A stretch of 64,000 nucleotides of DNA from Reclinomonas americana ATCC 50394 (GCA_048213135.1 PS015009.1:1178001-1242000), one strand, 5' to 3'; shown: positions 49,832-60,994, counted from the stretch's first letter. The notes: generated by a model from the sequence alone, not told the origin. Translations and numbers: made by a program.

Positions 49832-52800
49832 TTACTGTATTTGGAGTTTTTCACTTATTAATGTGTACGTGTTGTTGTTCTGTATCTGCAGGAAATACAG
49901 CCCCCTGGCCAGATCAGAAACATCCACCCTTGTTTTACCATTGTTCAGGGTCAGTACACGTATGGTTTTGCCTGCCGGATCAATGATCCTTGTTGTGGCT
50001 CCCTTATCATATCCGTCCAGCTGAATGGTCAGGTTGCCCTGTACAACGGGGTTCGGATAGATTTTTACTGATCCTGTACCCTGGCTGGCCGCGTTGAAAC
50101 GAAGCACATCACTGTATTTATAGCGTCCGTCCATATCCACGATCTTCAACCTGTAGAAGGTAGCCGGTGAATAGAAAGGAGCTGTATAACGATAGGTGAG
50201 TGTTCCCGGCGTGTTCAGCGGACTAACTGTTCCTGTACGGATGAAGCTGATTCCATCAAGGCTGTATTCCACTTCATAGGCATGAACCTGTGTTTCGTTG
50301 GCTACTTTCCACTCCAGGTTAACTTTAGTTTCACCGCTCTTAACCCCGTTAAAGGATAGTTGAGTGATCGGCAAAACATACGGTGTTGTTTTCGCATAGT
50401 AACCGAAACTACTGAAGCTGTTTACCTGGAACTCAACATATTTCACGCCCTGGTCAACGCCCCATGCTGTTGGTGTAATACCCGCCCCTGCTGTCAGGTC
50501 GCCCGGAACCATGTTGTTCACGGTTTCCTGGGCACTGGCGGTTTCCGCCTTAAACCAGCCCTGGGATTTCAGGATGCCTGTTCCCGGCATTGGGTCTGTA
50601 AGCATGGCCATGGTATCGGCATCGGTGTAATACACCCTTACCACAACACCACCATTTACAGGATAGCTGCCCGGCGCTACAATAGTATGCAGGCGTTTGC
50701 TGATGCGTATTGTTTTCAGTGCATTATCTGTTGACTGGTAATAGCCGGTTCCCGCGTTAGAGAAAGTTCCGCCGCCACCGGTTAGTGTACCCTGGTTGTC
50801 TACTGTAAGACTTGCCGGGCTCCACGTGTTACCATTTGGATTAACCGCAATAATTGCCTTGGTTGTATTTACAGAACCTTTATAGTAGATATAAGGATCG
50901 GCTGTACAGTTACCAATACTGGCTTCCTGTGCTCCTGAAGTTACCAAAACGGGTTGCAGGCTGGCGATGTCTGGTTTTGTAACAAACGTAATATACTGGT
51001 AAGCGCCTGCAGGGAAATTATATGGCGCTTCCCATTCTTTACTTGTTGCATTGAGCGTCATTGGTATTTCTACCTGTCCAATATTGGTGGTAAAATCTGC
51101 GACACCATTTACGATCATGTACACTTTAGTAGCGCCCGCAGGAAGTACCGGCAGTTTTGTAACCGCTGCGCTGCTGGCATCAGGTATGGTGATCAGTACG
51201 GTCTGGTCATTACCCAGTCCCCTTACTTTCCATTCCCTGGTAATACGCTGCGGTACTGTACAGGAATTACCTGTAGTATAGTACGCTGGTACTTCCAGGC
51301 CGGTTGTCCATGAGGATACAGCAGCATTATCGTCACCAGCTATTACATAGGTACGATCGCCGGCAAATTTGCTCATGTCTTTGCTATTTTCACTGAGGAT
51401 GGCTCCATCCACACTCATCTTAAGCATACTACCAGGCAGTACCGAACTGGATTGATTCTGACTGAAACAACCCACAGAATCTATACCCACTCCAAATACG
51501 CGGGTGCCATAGGTGCTCACATCGTAGATGGTTGCTGTAGCTGCATTGGTACCGTCGTAATCCGGACTGTAATAGTTATGAGTCAGCGTTTGGCCATTTT
51601 TAATAGCCAGATAAGTGTTCAAATTTAACAGTTCAGCGCCTGTCAGCTCCCTGTTGTAGGTAAACCCTTCCAGGAATGTATTATTACCGGCCAGCAAACT
51701 TCCAGAAGCTGCACCACCTGCCGTTACATAGGCTGCTCCTATGCGAAGACCATAGGTATTGTTTGCTATGATATTCAGTGATCCTCCATTCCAAAAATTG
51801 GTGTAACCATTAACGGTAGCGCCCAAACGTCCACTTGATAAAGAAGGCGCCTGCCAGTTGATCCATACATCTGCCTTACCGGTTTCATGTGCCGCATCAA
51901 ATGTGGCACTGCTACTGTTGATATTCGCAAATATAGAGTTGGTACCCACTACACCTGCGGCAATATAACTTGCACGGCTAAGACCAAACAGGGCTGTTTT
52001 GGTGTTACCTACCGCGAAGAAGGCACCCTGGTTGGCGGCCACAACTGAGCTTTCGCTCAGGCCTGTTTTTTCAAAATAAACACCGCTGGTCAGGGTAAGT
52101 GTCCTGTTATAGTTGCTGGCGGCTGTACCTGCATTGATATTAACTGTTGTAGCTCCTACTTTCGCCAGGGTGTGGCTGCCGGTCTCGTCAGCAAAAGAAG
52201 CTAATGCACCTGTTCCTTTATTATCGGTTTTGTACCAGCTTGTCAAACCATCACTGATACCTGCAGGGGCGATACATGATTTTTGCGAAGCGAAGGTGTA
52301 ATAGTCGCCGTCTGCAAAATCATAGGTTACTGACAGGTCAGTACCGTTAGGTGTCATTTCTATGGTAGCATCCGGCGCTTTGAAGTTGCCGGTATGTGAT
52401 ACGAGCAGGTAAACGGTGCTGATATCAGCCGCCGGCAGTTTATAGGTTGCGCTGCTTGTGCTGGCTGGCACCTGCAGGTACACCGTATTCACTGTACCTG
52501 TTTCTTTCACCCGCCATACGCGGTTCAGGCGTACGAGGTTGCCCGGTACTTTGTCCACTCCTGTCCAGGTGAGTGATTTATTGTTGTCACCAAAGAGCAG
52601 GAAAGAGAAGTTATTGGCAAAGGTTACCGGGTTCGCCGCATTGGTAGCCGCAAGGCCCGCAGGATCGTTGGATATTTTCACCAACGCCCCGGTTGTTTCC
52701 TGGCTGAAGGATTGTTTTTGCTCAAAGGCAGAACAATCATCGCGGCCAATACCGGTGATACGATTCCAGAAATTGGTATAATTATAGGTTGCTGTTGTTC

Positions 52801-55800
52801 CATTGCTGGCCAGGTAGGCATTCCCTACCGCAGTGCTATCCAGGGTAAAGCCATACTTGGTGGCCAGGTAGCTGTGTATCTGCCGCATAGGAGTAGAATT
52901 GGCAGCACCTTTATCATCATTATAGATCACAAACTCACCCAGGAAGAAATTGCCAGGGTTGCCACCTCCTGTCAAGAGGTTACTGCCTATACGGAACCTT
53001 CCGTTTGTTGTAGCAGTGCTTGTGGCTAAGCCTGAACCTACTGTTTTCAGGTTGCTTAACAGCCTGTATCCTGTACCTGTTGTATTGGCAAAGGTGTAGA
53101 TTTCCGGATCGGTAAGTGTCGGCGTTCGGCTTAATCCGATCGTATTGCCCCAGAAGGCCTGGTTGCGCTCAAGGGCGGTTTTTACATTACCTGCATTATC
53201 GTCGTGGTACCAGAAAACATTATTGGAAACGCCTCCAACATTATAACCTGCCAAAACACTGGTCATGGTAGTGGACGTTCTGAAGTCCGTAGTATTTACA
53301 TTTCCGGCAGTGGCCAGTACATCATCCACTCCATCAAACAATACACCCGTATTGTAATTGAATTTTCCGGGCCTGTAGACTGGGTTATACCCCGAGTTTA
53401 CCTGCTCTACTTTACCGATGGTAGCGCCAAACTTCATGTTGTTCATGCTGGCAACTGCGTCTCCGTCATTTTCTGCGTAGGTTGTTTGCGCTGCATCGGT
53501 AAACATATCATAGTCCGCATTGAACCATACGGTCATATTAGATGTGACACCGCCCGGCGCCGCATTGATATAAGCAAGGGTAAAATACTGGCCATTGCTG
53601 AAGTTCACATTGCTGAAATAGGCCTTGCCCCTTCTTACACTGTCATTCATGATTACTGTAGCTCCGATATAATCACCTGCAGTACCGCTGATGATCAGTA
53701 CCGGCTTATAGTTAGAAGCATTGATAGAGAATAACCCCTGCTTGCCTACTTCTATGTTCACGGTACCCGGTGTACCAACAGTTTGCACCTGCCATTCGCG
53801 GTTGATCTTTACATAACAACCGGTAAGCCCTGCAGGCATATTAGTCGTATTTGAAGTAGTAATGCTGGCGTTGTTGTTTGCAAATACCAGGAAGTTCTTA
53901 TCATTGGCAAATGCATTGGTGTTTGATGCATTGGTTGCCTTCACCGCTCCCTTACCGATAGAAATGATATCAGTTCCGTCGGTACTGGTGCTTTGCTTCT
54001 GATTCAGGGCGCCGCAATCATCCCTACCTATACCGGTGATATCATATTTAAACACACCGCCGGTACCTGCATTCCATATTTTTGTAACACCATCGCTGGC
54101 GAGGTAGTCGGTAGGCACTGTCTGGTCCAGGGTAATACCCCATTTGATAGCGAGGTAGCTATTGATCTTTTGCTGTTCAATTGCTGACAGATTCCAGGGA
54201 TAGTAGAGCACCTCGTTAAGGTTTTGCGTATAAGAGTTGCTATAGTCCGGTCCCAGGCCGATATGGAATTCCGCATTATCGTTAAACCTGGTATTAATCG
54301 CTGTTCCTAATGTAGCAGAAGCCCGGCTGGCACCATTTGCATACAAAGAAGCGTTACCATTGGCGGCAAGAATACCACCGATGATATCGTGTGTTACTGT
54401 GGCTGAATTATAGAAAGCGGTAGGTTCTAGCAGGTTATTACCGGATGTATATAATAACAGCTTTCCGGCATTTCCACCCCCCTGGCGGCTAAGGCCAAAG
54501 TTGGAACCTGTAAACGCATCGTTTCCATAACCGGTATAAATGGTCTCTGTCGCATTGTTGTTGTTAGCACCCATCGCAATTACGGATTTACCCATTTGTC
54601 CGTAGGTAAAGCCATCGAGATAGTTGCTGGTTTTATTAAAGTAATCCGCAGTAAAGTAAATAGAAGGGTTATAGTTGCGGGTATAGGTAGTATTGGTGCT
54701 GTAATACGTAGGGTCGCCAGAACCTGTCACATGGTTTTTATTGCCACTGAGGTCATACCAGGTAGCCCCGCCCATATTAGTGCCATCAGCTTGTATAGCC
54801 AGCTGGTTATCGTCTGACATAAACCAGGCCGATGGTCCCTGCGGACGTACAAATAAACTGGCATCCGGAATAGCTGCAAACGTACCGGCTACGGCACCAT
54901 CCCATTGCAGGTTATAAGTATTAGGTGTGCCTGCTCCGGCAAAATAGACCGTCAGGTCATAATATTGCCCTGCTGTTAAGCTAATAACGGGTACAGAAGT
55001 TACGTTTGTGTTAGTAAAGGCGGTGATATTTAATGCAGTAATATCCGTTACTCCATCATTAATCACTACTGCCAACTGATCATCCGTATTGGCTACTGCC
55101 CTGAACTGGTAATTACCTGTACGGGGCGCCAGTACTTTTGTTTTTAATACAATGCCATAATTAGTCGTAAGTCTTGCACTAATCATACTGCTGACTGTAG
55201 CAATCTGCATATTATTAAGGTATCCCGAACCTTTCAGCACATCAGTACCGGTGCCCAGTTTTGCTGCTATCAAATCTCTTGTTGCACCTCCAGGTGTGGT
55301 GTACAAGGTATAGGCAGCGCCGTTGATGTAAGGAACACCGCCAATAGTAGCCGTACCTGTGGCAGGGCTGTTGATACCACCAGGATAGCCGATGGTGAAC
55401 AACAGGGTGAAAGTAGCGCCGTCGGGAATAGTTATATTATTGAACGTAACTGCTCCGCCGTTTACTGTAGCCGGTGATACTAAAGTAACGGCACTGTTGG
55501 TAAAATTGCCGTCGCCATCCGCATCTATCGCCAGTTGAATATTAGTCCAGTTGCCCGGAACCGGTGATGTACTGCTGCCAAAAATCAATTGTACACCGGT
55601 TACGCTGCCGGTATTTACCGCCTTCCAGGTACGCTGGTAGCGGTTGGCGTTGCAGGATGTATAAGTTGCCGGTATGCCGGTATTGACAGCGGTTAAGGCA
55701 AGGCCATTGTGGCCTACCATCAAAAACTGGTTGTTGGCGGCAAAGCTGCTGGTATTGGACAGGTTGTCGGCCGCCAGGCTGCCCAATGCGATCCTTAAAT

Positions 55801-58495
55801 TATTGGTGGCCGATTCCACCCACGCGGTAGATTGCTTTTGCATTAATCCACTGCAGTCATCACGGCCAATACCGAAGATGTCGCTTTTATAAGTAGCATG
55901 CGTGGGCCATATGGTGGTTCCGTTGGAGGATACATAATTACTGTTGCCTCCATCCAGCGGAATGCTGTATTTCACTGACAGGTAAGTATTGATCTTGCTG
56001 ATATCTGTGGCGGAAAGTGCACTGTTGTACACGATCAGCTCCGGGGATTGAAAAGAATTCCAGTTGCCATTGCCATCTGTCGAAAACACATCGGTACCTA
56101 TGCGGAAAGAACTTCCGTCGAGTACCAGGCCCGCAGTGGTATTATTGGTATAAGCAACGGTACCATTTGTTCTTAATACAGCCTGTGTGCCGCTGGCGGT
56201 ATGGCTGTACAGACCCAGTTGTGCCATGGTCACAGTTCCTGTTCCTGAATTGGCAGCGGTACCTGCACCGAAGGCGGCATAGTTGCTACCGGAAAGTGTT
56301 GTCGTGGGATTTTCCCAACGATGAGCATTAACGTCGCTTCCTGATCCACCCAGGGTGATGATCTCATCAAAAGCAACCCCTGACACACCGGTACCTTTCA
56401 ATACATAAAACTCGCCATAGGTATTATCGCCATTCATGCCGAGTGCCGATGTACTGGACAAAAACTGGTTATCTGCTCCTGAAAAAGAAATGGCTGGATT
56501 ATAGTTAAATAAATTGGCCGTCTTCACTACATTATTGGAAGCTGTTCTGGTGAGATGATTTACATTCGGACTAAGGTCATTCCACTGGGCCACGTTACCG
56601 GCAGCCAGCGCCGCGTCATCTGCTTTTGACCATAGGGTAAGCCCATTGCTTACACCACCCGGAGCTATTACCGCCCAGGCAAAAGTGATTACGGCCCCAT
56701 CAGGAATAGTTACATTATTAAAGGTGGCAACACCATTGACAACCGAAGCGGCGGGGTATGTGCTGACAGTACCTGTGGTAAAATCGCCATCCTTATCTGT
56801 ATCTACCAATAGGGAAAGCCCCGATGCGCTACCGGGAAATAAATAAGCGCTGCTGCCTGCCTGGATGGTAACGGCACCGGGGTTACCGGTTACCTGCGCT
56901 TTCCATTCCCGTGTAAGGCGGTTTACCGTGCAACCCGCTGTTGTAGCGAAGGTGGTTGGTATTTCTGTTGTTTGCGAAGCGAGGGCACCGTTATTGTCGC
57001 CTACTATTAAATAATCGCCATCGGCAATGGTACCGCTGTTGGCTGCATTGGTAGTGGCGATAGCGCCTTTTGACATGACAAGAAAATCGTATCCTGCCAA
57101 TGATGCCATCTGGCTCTGGCTTTGCTTCTGGTTAAGCGCTTCGGCTGCCAGCTCACGGCCGATACCGAAAATACGGTTGCTGTAACCGGTATTGATGGCC
57201 AGGCTGAAGATCGCGGTACCTGAAGTATTGATATAATCCTGTGCCAGTGTAATACCATATTTCACGGCCAGGTAGGTGTTTACTTTTTGCTCTTGTATGG
57301 CACTGAGGGCGAAGGGGTAATAGATGGCTTCCGGCACCTGTGCCCCGTCCATATTGGAAAGCTTAAGCCCCTGCGCTTCAAAATCCGCATCTAATGTAAA
57401 ATTACCGGTAGATCCGGCATTGCCATTATGCCGCATATAAAGCGGGTTGGTGGTGGCTGATGCAGCCGCGCCGATTGCCTGGTCCAATTTTCCGCCCAGC
57501 AATTTGGGCTCATTGGCGGTATAGGCAGATGCATTAAAAATACCGTCGCCGCTAACGGCGAGCTCGTTGCCTGTAGCATCCCTTTTCCAGAAGCCGAAAC
57601 GCTGCCCATTTGTATTATCACCGTGATAAAACATCCAGGTGGCCGCTTGCGCCGCATTGGAAGTATAATTATTAACGAGGAACATGGTTTTGGTAGCTCC
57701 TCTCAGGCTTATGCCTTTCTGTAAAGTCTTTCCCTCAAATTCATCATCGCCGTCAAAATTGACAGCGGGGTTAAAATTGACCAACTGGGCATTATTGTAC
57801 CGGCCTGCGCCGCCGCCGCCGCTGTAGATCATGTTACCGTTGCCCGCATAGTCCGGCGCTTTATTGGTGAGGGAGTTCACTTTATCTATCCCTGCACCGA
57901 AAAGGTTAGCGGACACACTGGCATCGGTAGCTTTGTACCAGGCGGTAAGTTTACTGTTATCAGAACGAACAAAACGGCCATCAATATCGGTGGCTGCGCT
58001 GATACCGGGCCCTGCAGTGAATTGCAATGCAGCGGAATTGGCACCGCCCAGCTCATAATATTTCACTTTAATGGTATGATCGCCGGCTGTTAAGCTGGAC
58101 GTAAAGGTCAGCGTGGTATTATTGGCCGAGCCCCTTAAGACACCGTCAATATATACTGCGATCTGATCATCACCGGAATACCTGAAGGTATAGGTACCTG
58201 TAGTTGTGATCTCCAGCGTACCGGTGTATTCCAGGCCGTAGTAATCAGCATCTACCGGGATAAATTCGGTGCCGGTGATTTTGTTGCTGTAAGCCGATCT
58301 GTCCGGCGTGGACTTGACGGTTCCTCCAACCCCAAACTGGGATACGTTGGAATAGGTGCCATCGAAGTAATCGACTTTGTAGCCACGGGTGGTACCGGTA
58401 GAGACACCGCCGGGGTATTGTGCCTGAACCGATGTGTGGACGTTGATTGCAACCACAACCAGGAGCAGGTTTACAAGTAAATTTTTCAGTTTCAC
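49832..58495 (-). CDS. Giant secreted surface protein: PA14 domains, five repeat units, T9SS sorting tail
   Basis: 2887 residues from GTG 58495. Signal peptide to about residue 26. An N-terminal PA14 domain (about 34-150, YYGLEYTGTLEITTTGTYTFRYSGDDQIAVYIDG) is followed by five units with a LamG/jelly-roll-like part and a conserved end: YLA[VI]KYGITL, then FGIGRDD...QKQS at about residues 457, 887, 1498, 1928 and 2348 (the last reads QNQS). A second PA14-like domain lies at about 1060-1215. A fibronectin-III-like domain (about 2710-2805) precedes a T9SS type A sorting domain (about 2807-2887, VKIYPNPVVQGNLTIQL...GLYFLQIQN). Probably a cell-surface adhesin or matrix protein; the ligand is unknown. 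Confidence 0.92.
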   Translation of the reverse strand: MKLKNLLVNLLLVVVAINVHTSVQAQYPGGVSTGTTRGYKVDYFDGTYSNVSQFGVGGTVKSTPDRSAYSNKITGTEFIPVDADYYGLEYTGTLEITTTGTYTFRYSGDDQIAVYIDGVLRGSANNTTLTFTSSLTAGDHTIKVKYYELGGANSAALQFTAGPGISAATDIDGRFVRSDNSKLTAWYKATDASVSANLFGAGIDKVNSLTNKAPDYAGNGNMIYSGGGGAGRYNNAQLVNFNPAVNFDGDDEFEGKTLQKGISLRGATKTMFLVNNYTSNAAQAATWMFYHGDNTNGQRFGFWKRDATGNELAVSGDGIFNASAYTANEPKLLGGKLDQAIGAAASATTNPLYMRHNGNAGSTGNFTLDADFEAQGLKLSNMDGAQVPEAIYYPFALSAIQEQKVNTYLAVKYGITLAQDYINTSGTAIFSLAINTGYSNRIFGIGRELAAEALNQKQSQSQMASLAGYDFLVMSKGAIATTNAANSGTIADGDYLIVGDNNGALASQTTEIPTTFATTAGCTVNRLTREWKAQVTGNPGAVTIQAGSSAYLFPGSASGLSLLVDTDKDGDFTTGTVSTYPAASVVNGVATFNNVTIPDGAVITFAWAVIAPGGVSNGLTLWSKADDAALAAGNVAQWNDLSPNVNHLTRTASNNVVKTANLFNYNPAISFSGADNQFLSSTSALGMNGDNTYGEFYVLKGTGVSGVAFDEIITLGGSGSDVNAHRWENPTTTLSGSNYAAFGAGTAANSGTGTVTMAQLGLYSHTASGTQAVLRTNGTVAYTNNTTAGLVLDGSSFRIGTDVFSTDGNGNWNSFQSPELIVYNSALSATDISKINTYLSVKYSIPLDGGNSNYVSSNGTTIWPTHATYKSDIFGIGRDDCSGLMQKQSTAWVESATNNLRIALGSLAADNLSNTSSFAANNQFLMVGHNGLALTAVNTGIPATYTSCNANRYQRTWKAVNTGSVTGVQLIFGSSTSPVPGNWTNIQLAIDADGDGNFTNSAVTLVSPATVNGGAVTFNNITIPDGATFTLLFTIGYPGGINSPATGTATIGGVPYINGAAYTLYTTPGGATRDLIAAKLGTGTDVLKGSGYLNNMQIATVSSMISARLTTNYGIVLKTKVLAPRTGNYQFRAVANTDDQLAVVINDGVTDITALNITAFTNTNVTSVPVISLTAGQYYDLTVYFAGAGTPNTYNLQWDGAVAGTFAAIPDASLFVRPQGPSAWFMSDDNQLAIQADGTNMGGATWYDLSGNKNHVTGSGDPTYYSTNTTYTRNYNPSIYFTADYFNKTSNYLDGFTYGQMGKSVIAMGANNNNATETIYTGYGNDAFTGSNFGLSRQGGGNAGKLLLYTSGNNLLEPTAFYNSATVTHDIIGGILAANGNASLYANGASRASATLGTAINTRFNDNAEFHIGLGPDYSNSYTQNLNEVLYYPWNLSAIEQQKINSYLAIKWGITLDQTVPTDYLASDGVTKIWNAGTGGVFKYDITGIGRDDCGALNQKQSTSTDGTDIISIGKGAVKATNASNTNAFANDKNFLVFANNNASITTSNTTNMPAGLTGCYVKINREWQVQTVGTPGTVNIEVGKQGLFSINASNYKPVLIISGTAGDYIGATVIMNDSVRRGKAYFSNVNFSNGQYFTLAYINAAPGGVTSNMTVWFNADYDMFTDAAQTTYAENDGDAVASMNNMKFGATIGKVEQVNSGYNPVYRPGKFNYNTGVLFDGVDDVLATAGNVNTTDFRTSTTMTSVLAGYNVGGVSNNVFWYHDDNAGNVKTALERNQAFWGNTIGLSRTPTLTDPEIYTFANTTGTGYRLLSNLKTVGSGLATSTATTNGRFRIGSNLLTGGGNPGNFFLGEFVIYNDDKGAANSTPMRQIHSYLATKYGFTLDSTAVGNAYLASNGTTATYNYTNFWNRITGIGRDDCSAFEQKQSFSQETTGALVKISNDPAGLAATNAANPVTFANNFSFLLFGDNNKSLTWTGVDKVPGNLVRLNRVWRVKETGTVNTVYLQVPASTSSATYKLPAADISTVYLLVSHTGNFKAPDATIEMTPNGTDLSVTYDFADGDYYTFASQKSCIAPAGISDGLTSWYKTDNKGTGALASFADETGSHTLAKVGATTVNINAGTAASNYNRTLTLTSGVYFEKTGLSESSVVAANQGAFFAVGNTKTALFGLSRASYIAAGVVGTNSIFANINSSSATFDAAHETGKADVWINWQAPSLSSGRLGATVNGYTNFWNGGSLNIIANNTYGLRIGAAYVTAGGAASGSLLAGNNTFLEGFTYNRELTGAELLNLNTYLAIKNGQTLTHNYYSPDYDGTNAATATIYDVSTYGTRVFGVGIDSVGCFSQNQSSSVLPGSMLKMSVDGAILSENSKDMSKFAGDRTYVIAGDDNAAVSSWTTGLEVPAYYTTGNSCTVPQRITREWKVRGLGNDQTVLITIPDASSAAVTKLPVLPAGATKVYMIVNGVADFTTNIGQVEIPMTLNATSKEWEAPYNFPAGAYQYITFVTKPDIASLQPVLVTSGAQEASIGNCTADPYIYYKGSVNTTKAIIAVNPNGNTWSPASLTVDNQGTLTGGGGTFSNAGTGYYQSTDNALKTIRISKRLHTIVAPGSYPVNGGVVVRVYYTDADTMAMLTDPMPGTGILKSQGWFKAETASAQETVNNMVPGDLTAGAGITPTAWGVDQGVKYVEFQVNSFSSFGYYAKTTPYVLPITQLSFNGVKSGETKVNLEWKVANETQVHAYEVEYSLDGISFIRTGTVSPLNTPGTLTYRYTAPFYSPATFYRLKIVDMDGRYKYSDVLRFNAASQGTGSVKIYPNPVVQGNLTIQLDGYDKGATTRIIDPAGKTIRVLTLNNGKTRVDVSDLARGLYFLQIQNNNTYTLISEKLQIQ

Positions 58496-58535
58496 GTTGC
58501 TGTTTTTTATTGGTAAGAGATGTATTATAATTTCT

Positions 58536-58613
58536 GAGATACAAAAGTATCTCGCGGGAAATCCTCATTTTATCCCGAAAAAGGGGGCTTATTACTCCAC
58601 CAATTTTAGGGTA
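58536..58613 (-). promoter_or_regulatory. Promoter and NarL-like operator of the giant gene
   Basis: The -7 element TACTTTTG (58542-58549) lies inside the inverted repeat GAGATAC-AAAA-GTATCTC (58536-58553). The operator-like TACCCTAAAATTGGTGGA followed by GTAATA spans 58613-58590 on the minus strand, 40 bp upstream of the -7 element, a position suited to an activator. The match to the operator upstream of the first response regulator is about 20 of 24 bases in the same orientation. Confidence 0.65.
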
Positions 58614-58765
58614 CTGAGAAGGCTTTCTGACCTGTTGAACCAGGGGTATAAAAGCCAGCGCCGGCAAAACATGCCCGGCGCCGGTGCTGAACCGGTGAGA
58701 TCAGCAATTCAATACCTGATAAAACTATTCCCATTAAATGCTCAATATATAAGACTGAAAAACAG

Positions 58766-58786
58766 GGCTTTCCGTTGTAGAAAGCC
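58766..58786 (-). terminator. Terminator-like hairpin downstream of the TPR histidine kinase gene
   Basis: GGCTTTC/GAAAGCC arms, followed on the minus strand by CTGTTTTTC, about 180 bp after the kinase stop. The rest of the gap up to the kinase holds a GC-rich hairpin at 58658-58681 and no gene. Confidence 0.6.
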
Positions 58787-58963
58787 TCCTTATAAGTTAA
58801 TGAGGTTTACTACATCTCTTTGGGGAGGGTGCGGCTTGGGAAGTAAAAGATGGCCGGTAAGTTTTCCCGCCGGGGTATGTATATAATAAGACAGGACCGC
58901 CTCTCAGCAGCCCTGTATGCAGTGATCCGTATCTTATATATAGAAGACAGTTGTATTCCGTAT

Positions 58964-60994
58964 TCAGTCAACCGGGAAGTTGCCGGAGATGGTGGTGCCC
59001 GTATCGGAACTTTGTATATCAACCGCACCACCCATGCCGGTCACCCGTTTGGCAATGCTCTCCAGCCCAATGCCCCGCATCACCTTGTTTTTGTCAAAGC
59101 CATGACCATTGTCCTGTATTTCAAAATGGCAGGTACCATGCCCGAACAGTACCCGTATCTCCAGCCGCGTAGCGTTCGCATGTTTGATCACATTCGACAC
59201 ACACTCTTTCGTGATGTGGTACAACTGGTCGTGCTGCGAAGTGGACAGGCGGTGTTTAATCCCTTCTTCATCTATTTTCAGCACCACATCCATCAGGTTC
59301 TTCTGCCGGAACTTCTGCTGCACATCCTTTAATAAGCCTGTCAGGCTGAAACGGGTTCTCCAGTCATTGGTTTTCAGGCTGTGCATGTACCCCCGGGCGT
59401 TGGTGTACACCGAACTTACTTCCGCTTCTATTTCACGGAGTGTTTTTTCCGGCTCACCGCTACCGGCTCTTTCCCGGAGGTCTGTTACAAAGAACTTCAG
59501 CGCCGCCAGTGAACTGCTCAGTTCGTCGTGCATATCATCGGATATTTGCCGGCGTTGTTCCAGAATGGCCGCCTGGAACTCCATGTTCAGCTCCATTTCC
59601 TGGGCAGACAGTTCTTTTTCCCGGAGTTCTTTTTCTATTCTTTCTCTTTCGGTAAGGGATACCTGTAATTGATGGTTCAGTACTTCTTTTCGCTTTACCA
59701 GTTTGCGGAGACGGGAGAGCAACCATACCGATAAAACAATACCTATTAAAAGAACAGATCCGATCAATACCGCCGCGGTTGTTTTATTCTGCTGAATGCG
59801 GTTGTCGCGTTGTAATAATTGGGTCTGATATTGCTTGTCCTGCTTTTCGTACTCCAGCTGCGGGTCGTTTGCCCGGGCAGAATTCCTGTCTCTGAATACC
59901 GAATCCATAACGGCAACACGCTTTTTCAGAAAGTAGACCTGTTCCTGCAGGTTGCCATAGCGTTCTCCCATATCTGCACGCAGACGATAATAACTGGCCC
60001 TTCTCATGATTGGTAATCTTTCTACATAGGGTTCAATTTTTTTAACCAGGAGGGCAACAGAGTCATTCCGGCCTTTCTTAAAATAGACTTTGGCCAGCTC
60101 GAACAGGTTATCGGCCAGCATTACTGTATCGCTCACCATCATCGACGCTTTAACGCCTTTATTAAAAGATTCAGCGGATGCGTCCAGATTACCAGTTTCA
60201 CGATATGCTATTCCGAGGTTAACATAAATATTTGCCAGGCTATTATAAAAGAAAAGTGAATTAGGTTTTTGGGCCTGGTAAGCGATAACAAACTGAACAG
60301 CCTGCTGATGGTAGTAGACGGCGCTGTCGGGTTTACCATAGTTCCGGTAAAAGAAGCCCAAATCATCCAGTACCCTTTGTTTGCGAAAATAATACATGTC
60401 TTCACAGCCCTCTACATAGCCAAGTGCCTCTTTGGTTAATACAATAGCGTTTCTATAATCAATTTGATGGAAAAGGACATCAGCAAATAAACGGACCACA
60501 TCGTAAAGGAAACAGGTATCCTTTAATATCATTCCATACACACGGGCTTCTGCCATCACTCTTTTGGCTTTCTCATATTGTCTTTTTTGGAAAAAATATT
60601 GGCCTGTGTTCACCAACGCCTCCGCATAAACCTTTTGTGCCTCATGTACCGGCTTGCCTTTTTTAATCAATGCAGCTAAGGTATCTATGTAGGGAAGCGG
60701 TAAGGGTGCAGTAGAATCTGAGGTGTACGGAGGATCCGTGGTAATTATTCGGAGTTTCTCTTTGTAATAGAAAACCTGATCTGTTAAACCGGGTGAAGAT
60801 ATTTTCTGGTAGCATGAATCCAGATACCCTAACGCTTTTTCAAGGCCTTCTTTTCTTCCAACACTATCCCATTGGTGAAAAATATTCCTGTCGAAGCTTA
60901 GGGGTTTTGCGTCGGGCTTAGAATTACAGGCAGCAAAAAAATATATTGCCAGTAACAATTGGAGTGCGGGTTTGTAGTAGTTTACATATTTCAT
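58964..60994 (-). CDS. Sensor histidine kinase with periplasmic TPR region (NarX-like HisKA_3 type)
   Basis: 676 residues. The N-terminus looks like a lipoprotein or anchor signal (LLLAIYFFAAC, Cys23). TPR-like repeats extend over about 60-390 and one membrane helix lies at about 403-425 (TTAAVLIGSVLLIGIVLSVWLL), followed by a coiled coil. The phospho-accepting His is in ISDDMHDELSSSLAALKFF (about residue 487), the HisKA_3 pattern that pairs with NarL/FixJ-type regulators. The ATPase has HITKECVSNVIKHANA and NGHGFDKNKVMRGIGL. It sits between the giant gene and the two response regulators. Confidence 0.92.
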   Translation of the reverse strand: MKYVNYYKPALQLLLAIYFFAACNSKPDAKPLSFDRNIFHQWDSVGRKEGLEKALGYLDSCYQKISSPGLTDQVFYYKEKLRIITTDPPYTSDSTAPLPLPYIDTLAALIKKGKPVHEAQKVYAEALVNTGQYFFQKRQYEKAKRVMAEARVYGMILKDTCFLYDVVRLFADVLFHQIDYRNAIVLTKEALGYVEGCEDMYYFRKQRVLDDLGFFYRNYGKPDSAVYYHQQAVQFVIAYQAQKPNSLFFYNSLANIYVNLGIAYRETGNLDASAESFNKGVKASMMVSDTVMLADNLFELAKVYFKKGRNDSVALLVKKIEPYVERLPIMRRASYYRLRADMGERYGNLQEQVYFLKKRVAVMDSVFRDRNSARANDPQLEYEKQDKQYQTQLLQRDNRIQQNKTTAAVLIGSVLLIGIVLSVWLLSRLRKLVKRKEVLNHQLQVSLTERERIEKELREKELSAQEMELNMEFQAAILEQRRQISDDMHDELSSSLAALKFFVTDLRERAGSGEPEKTLREIEAEVSSVYTNARGYMHSLKTNDWRTRFSLTGLLKDVQQKFRQKNLMDVVLKIDEEGIKHRLSTSQHDQLYHITKECVSNVIKHANATRLEIRVLFGHGTCHFEIQDNGHGFDKNKVMRGIGLESIAKRVTGMGGAVDIQSSDTGTTISGNFPVD

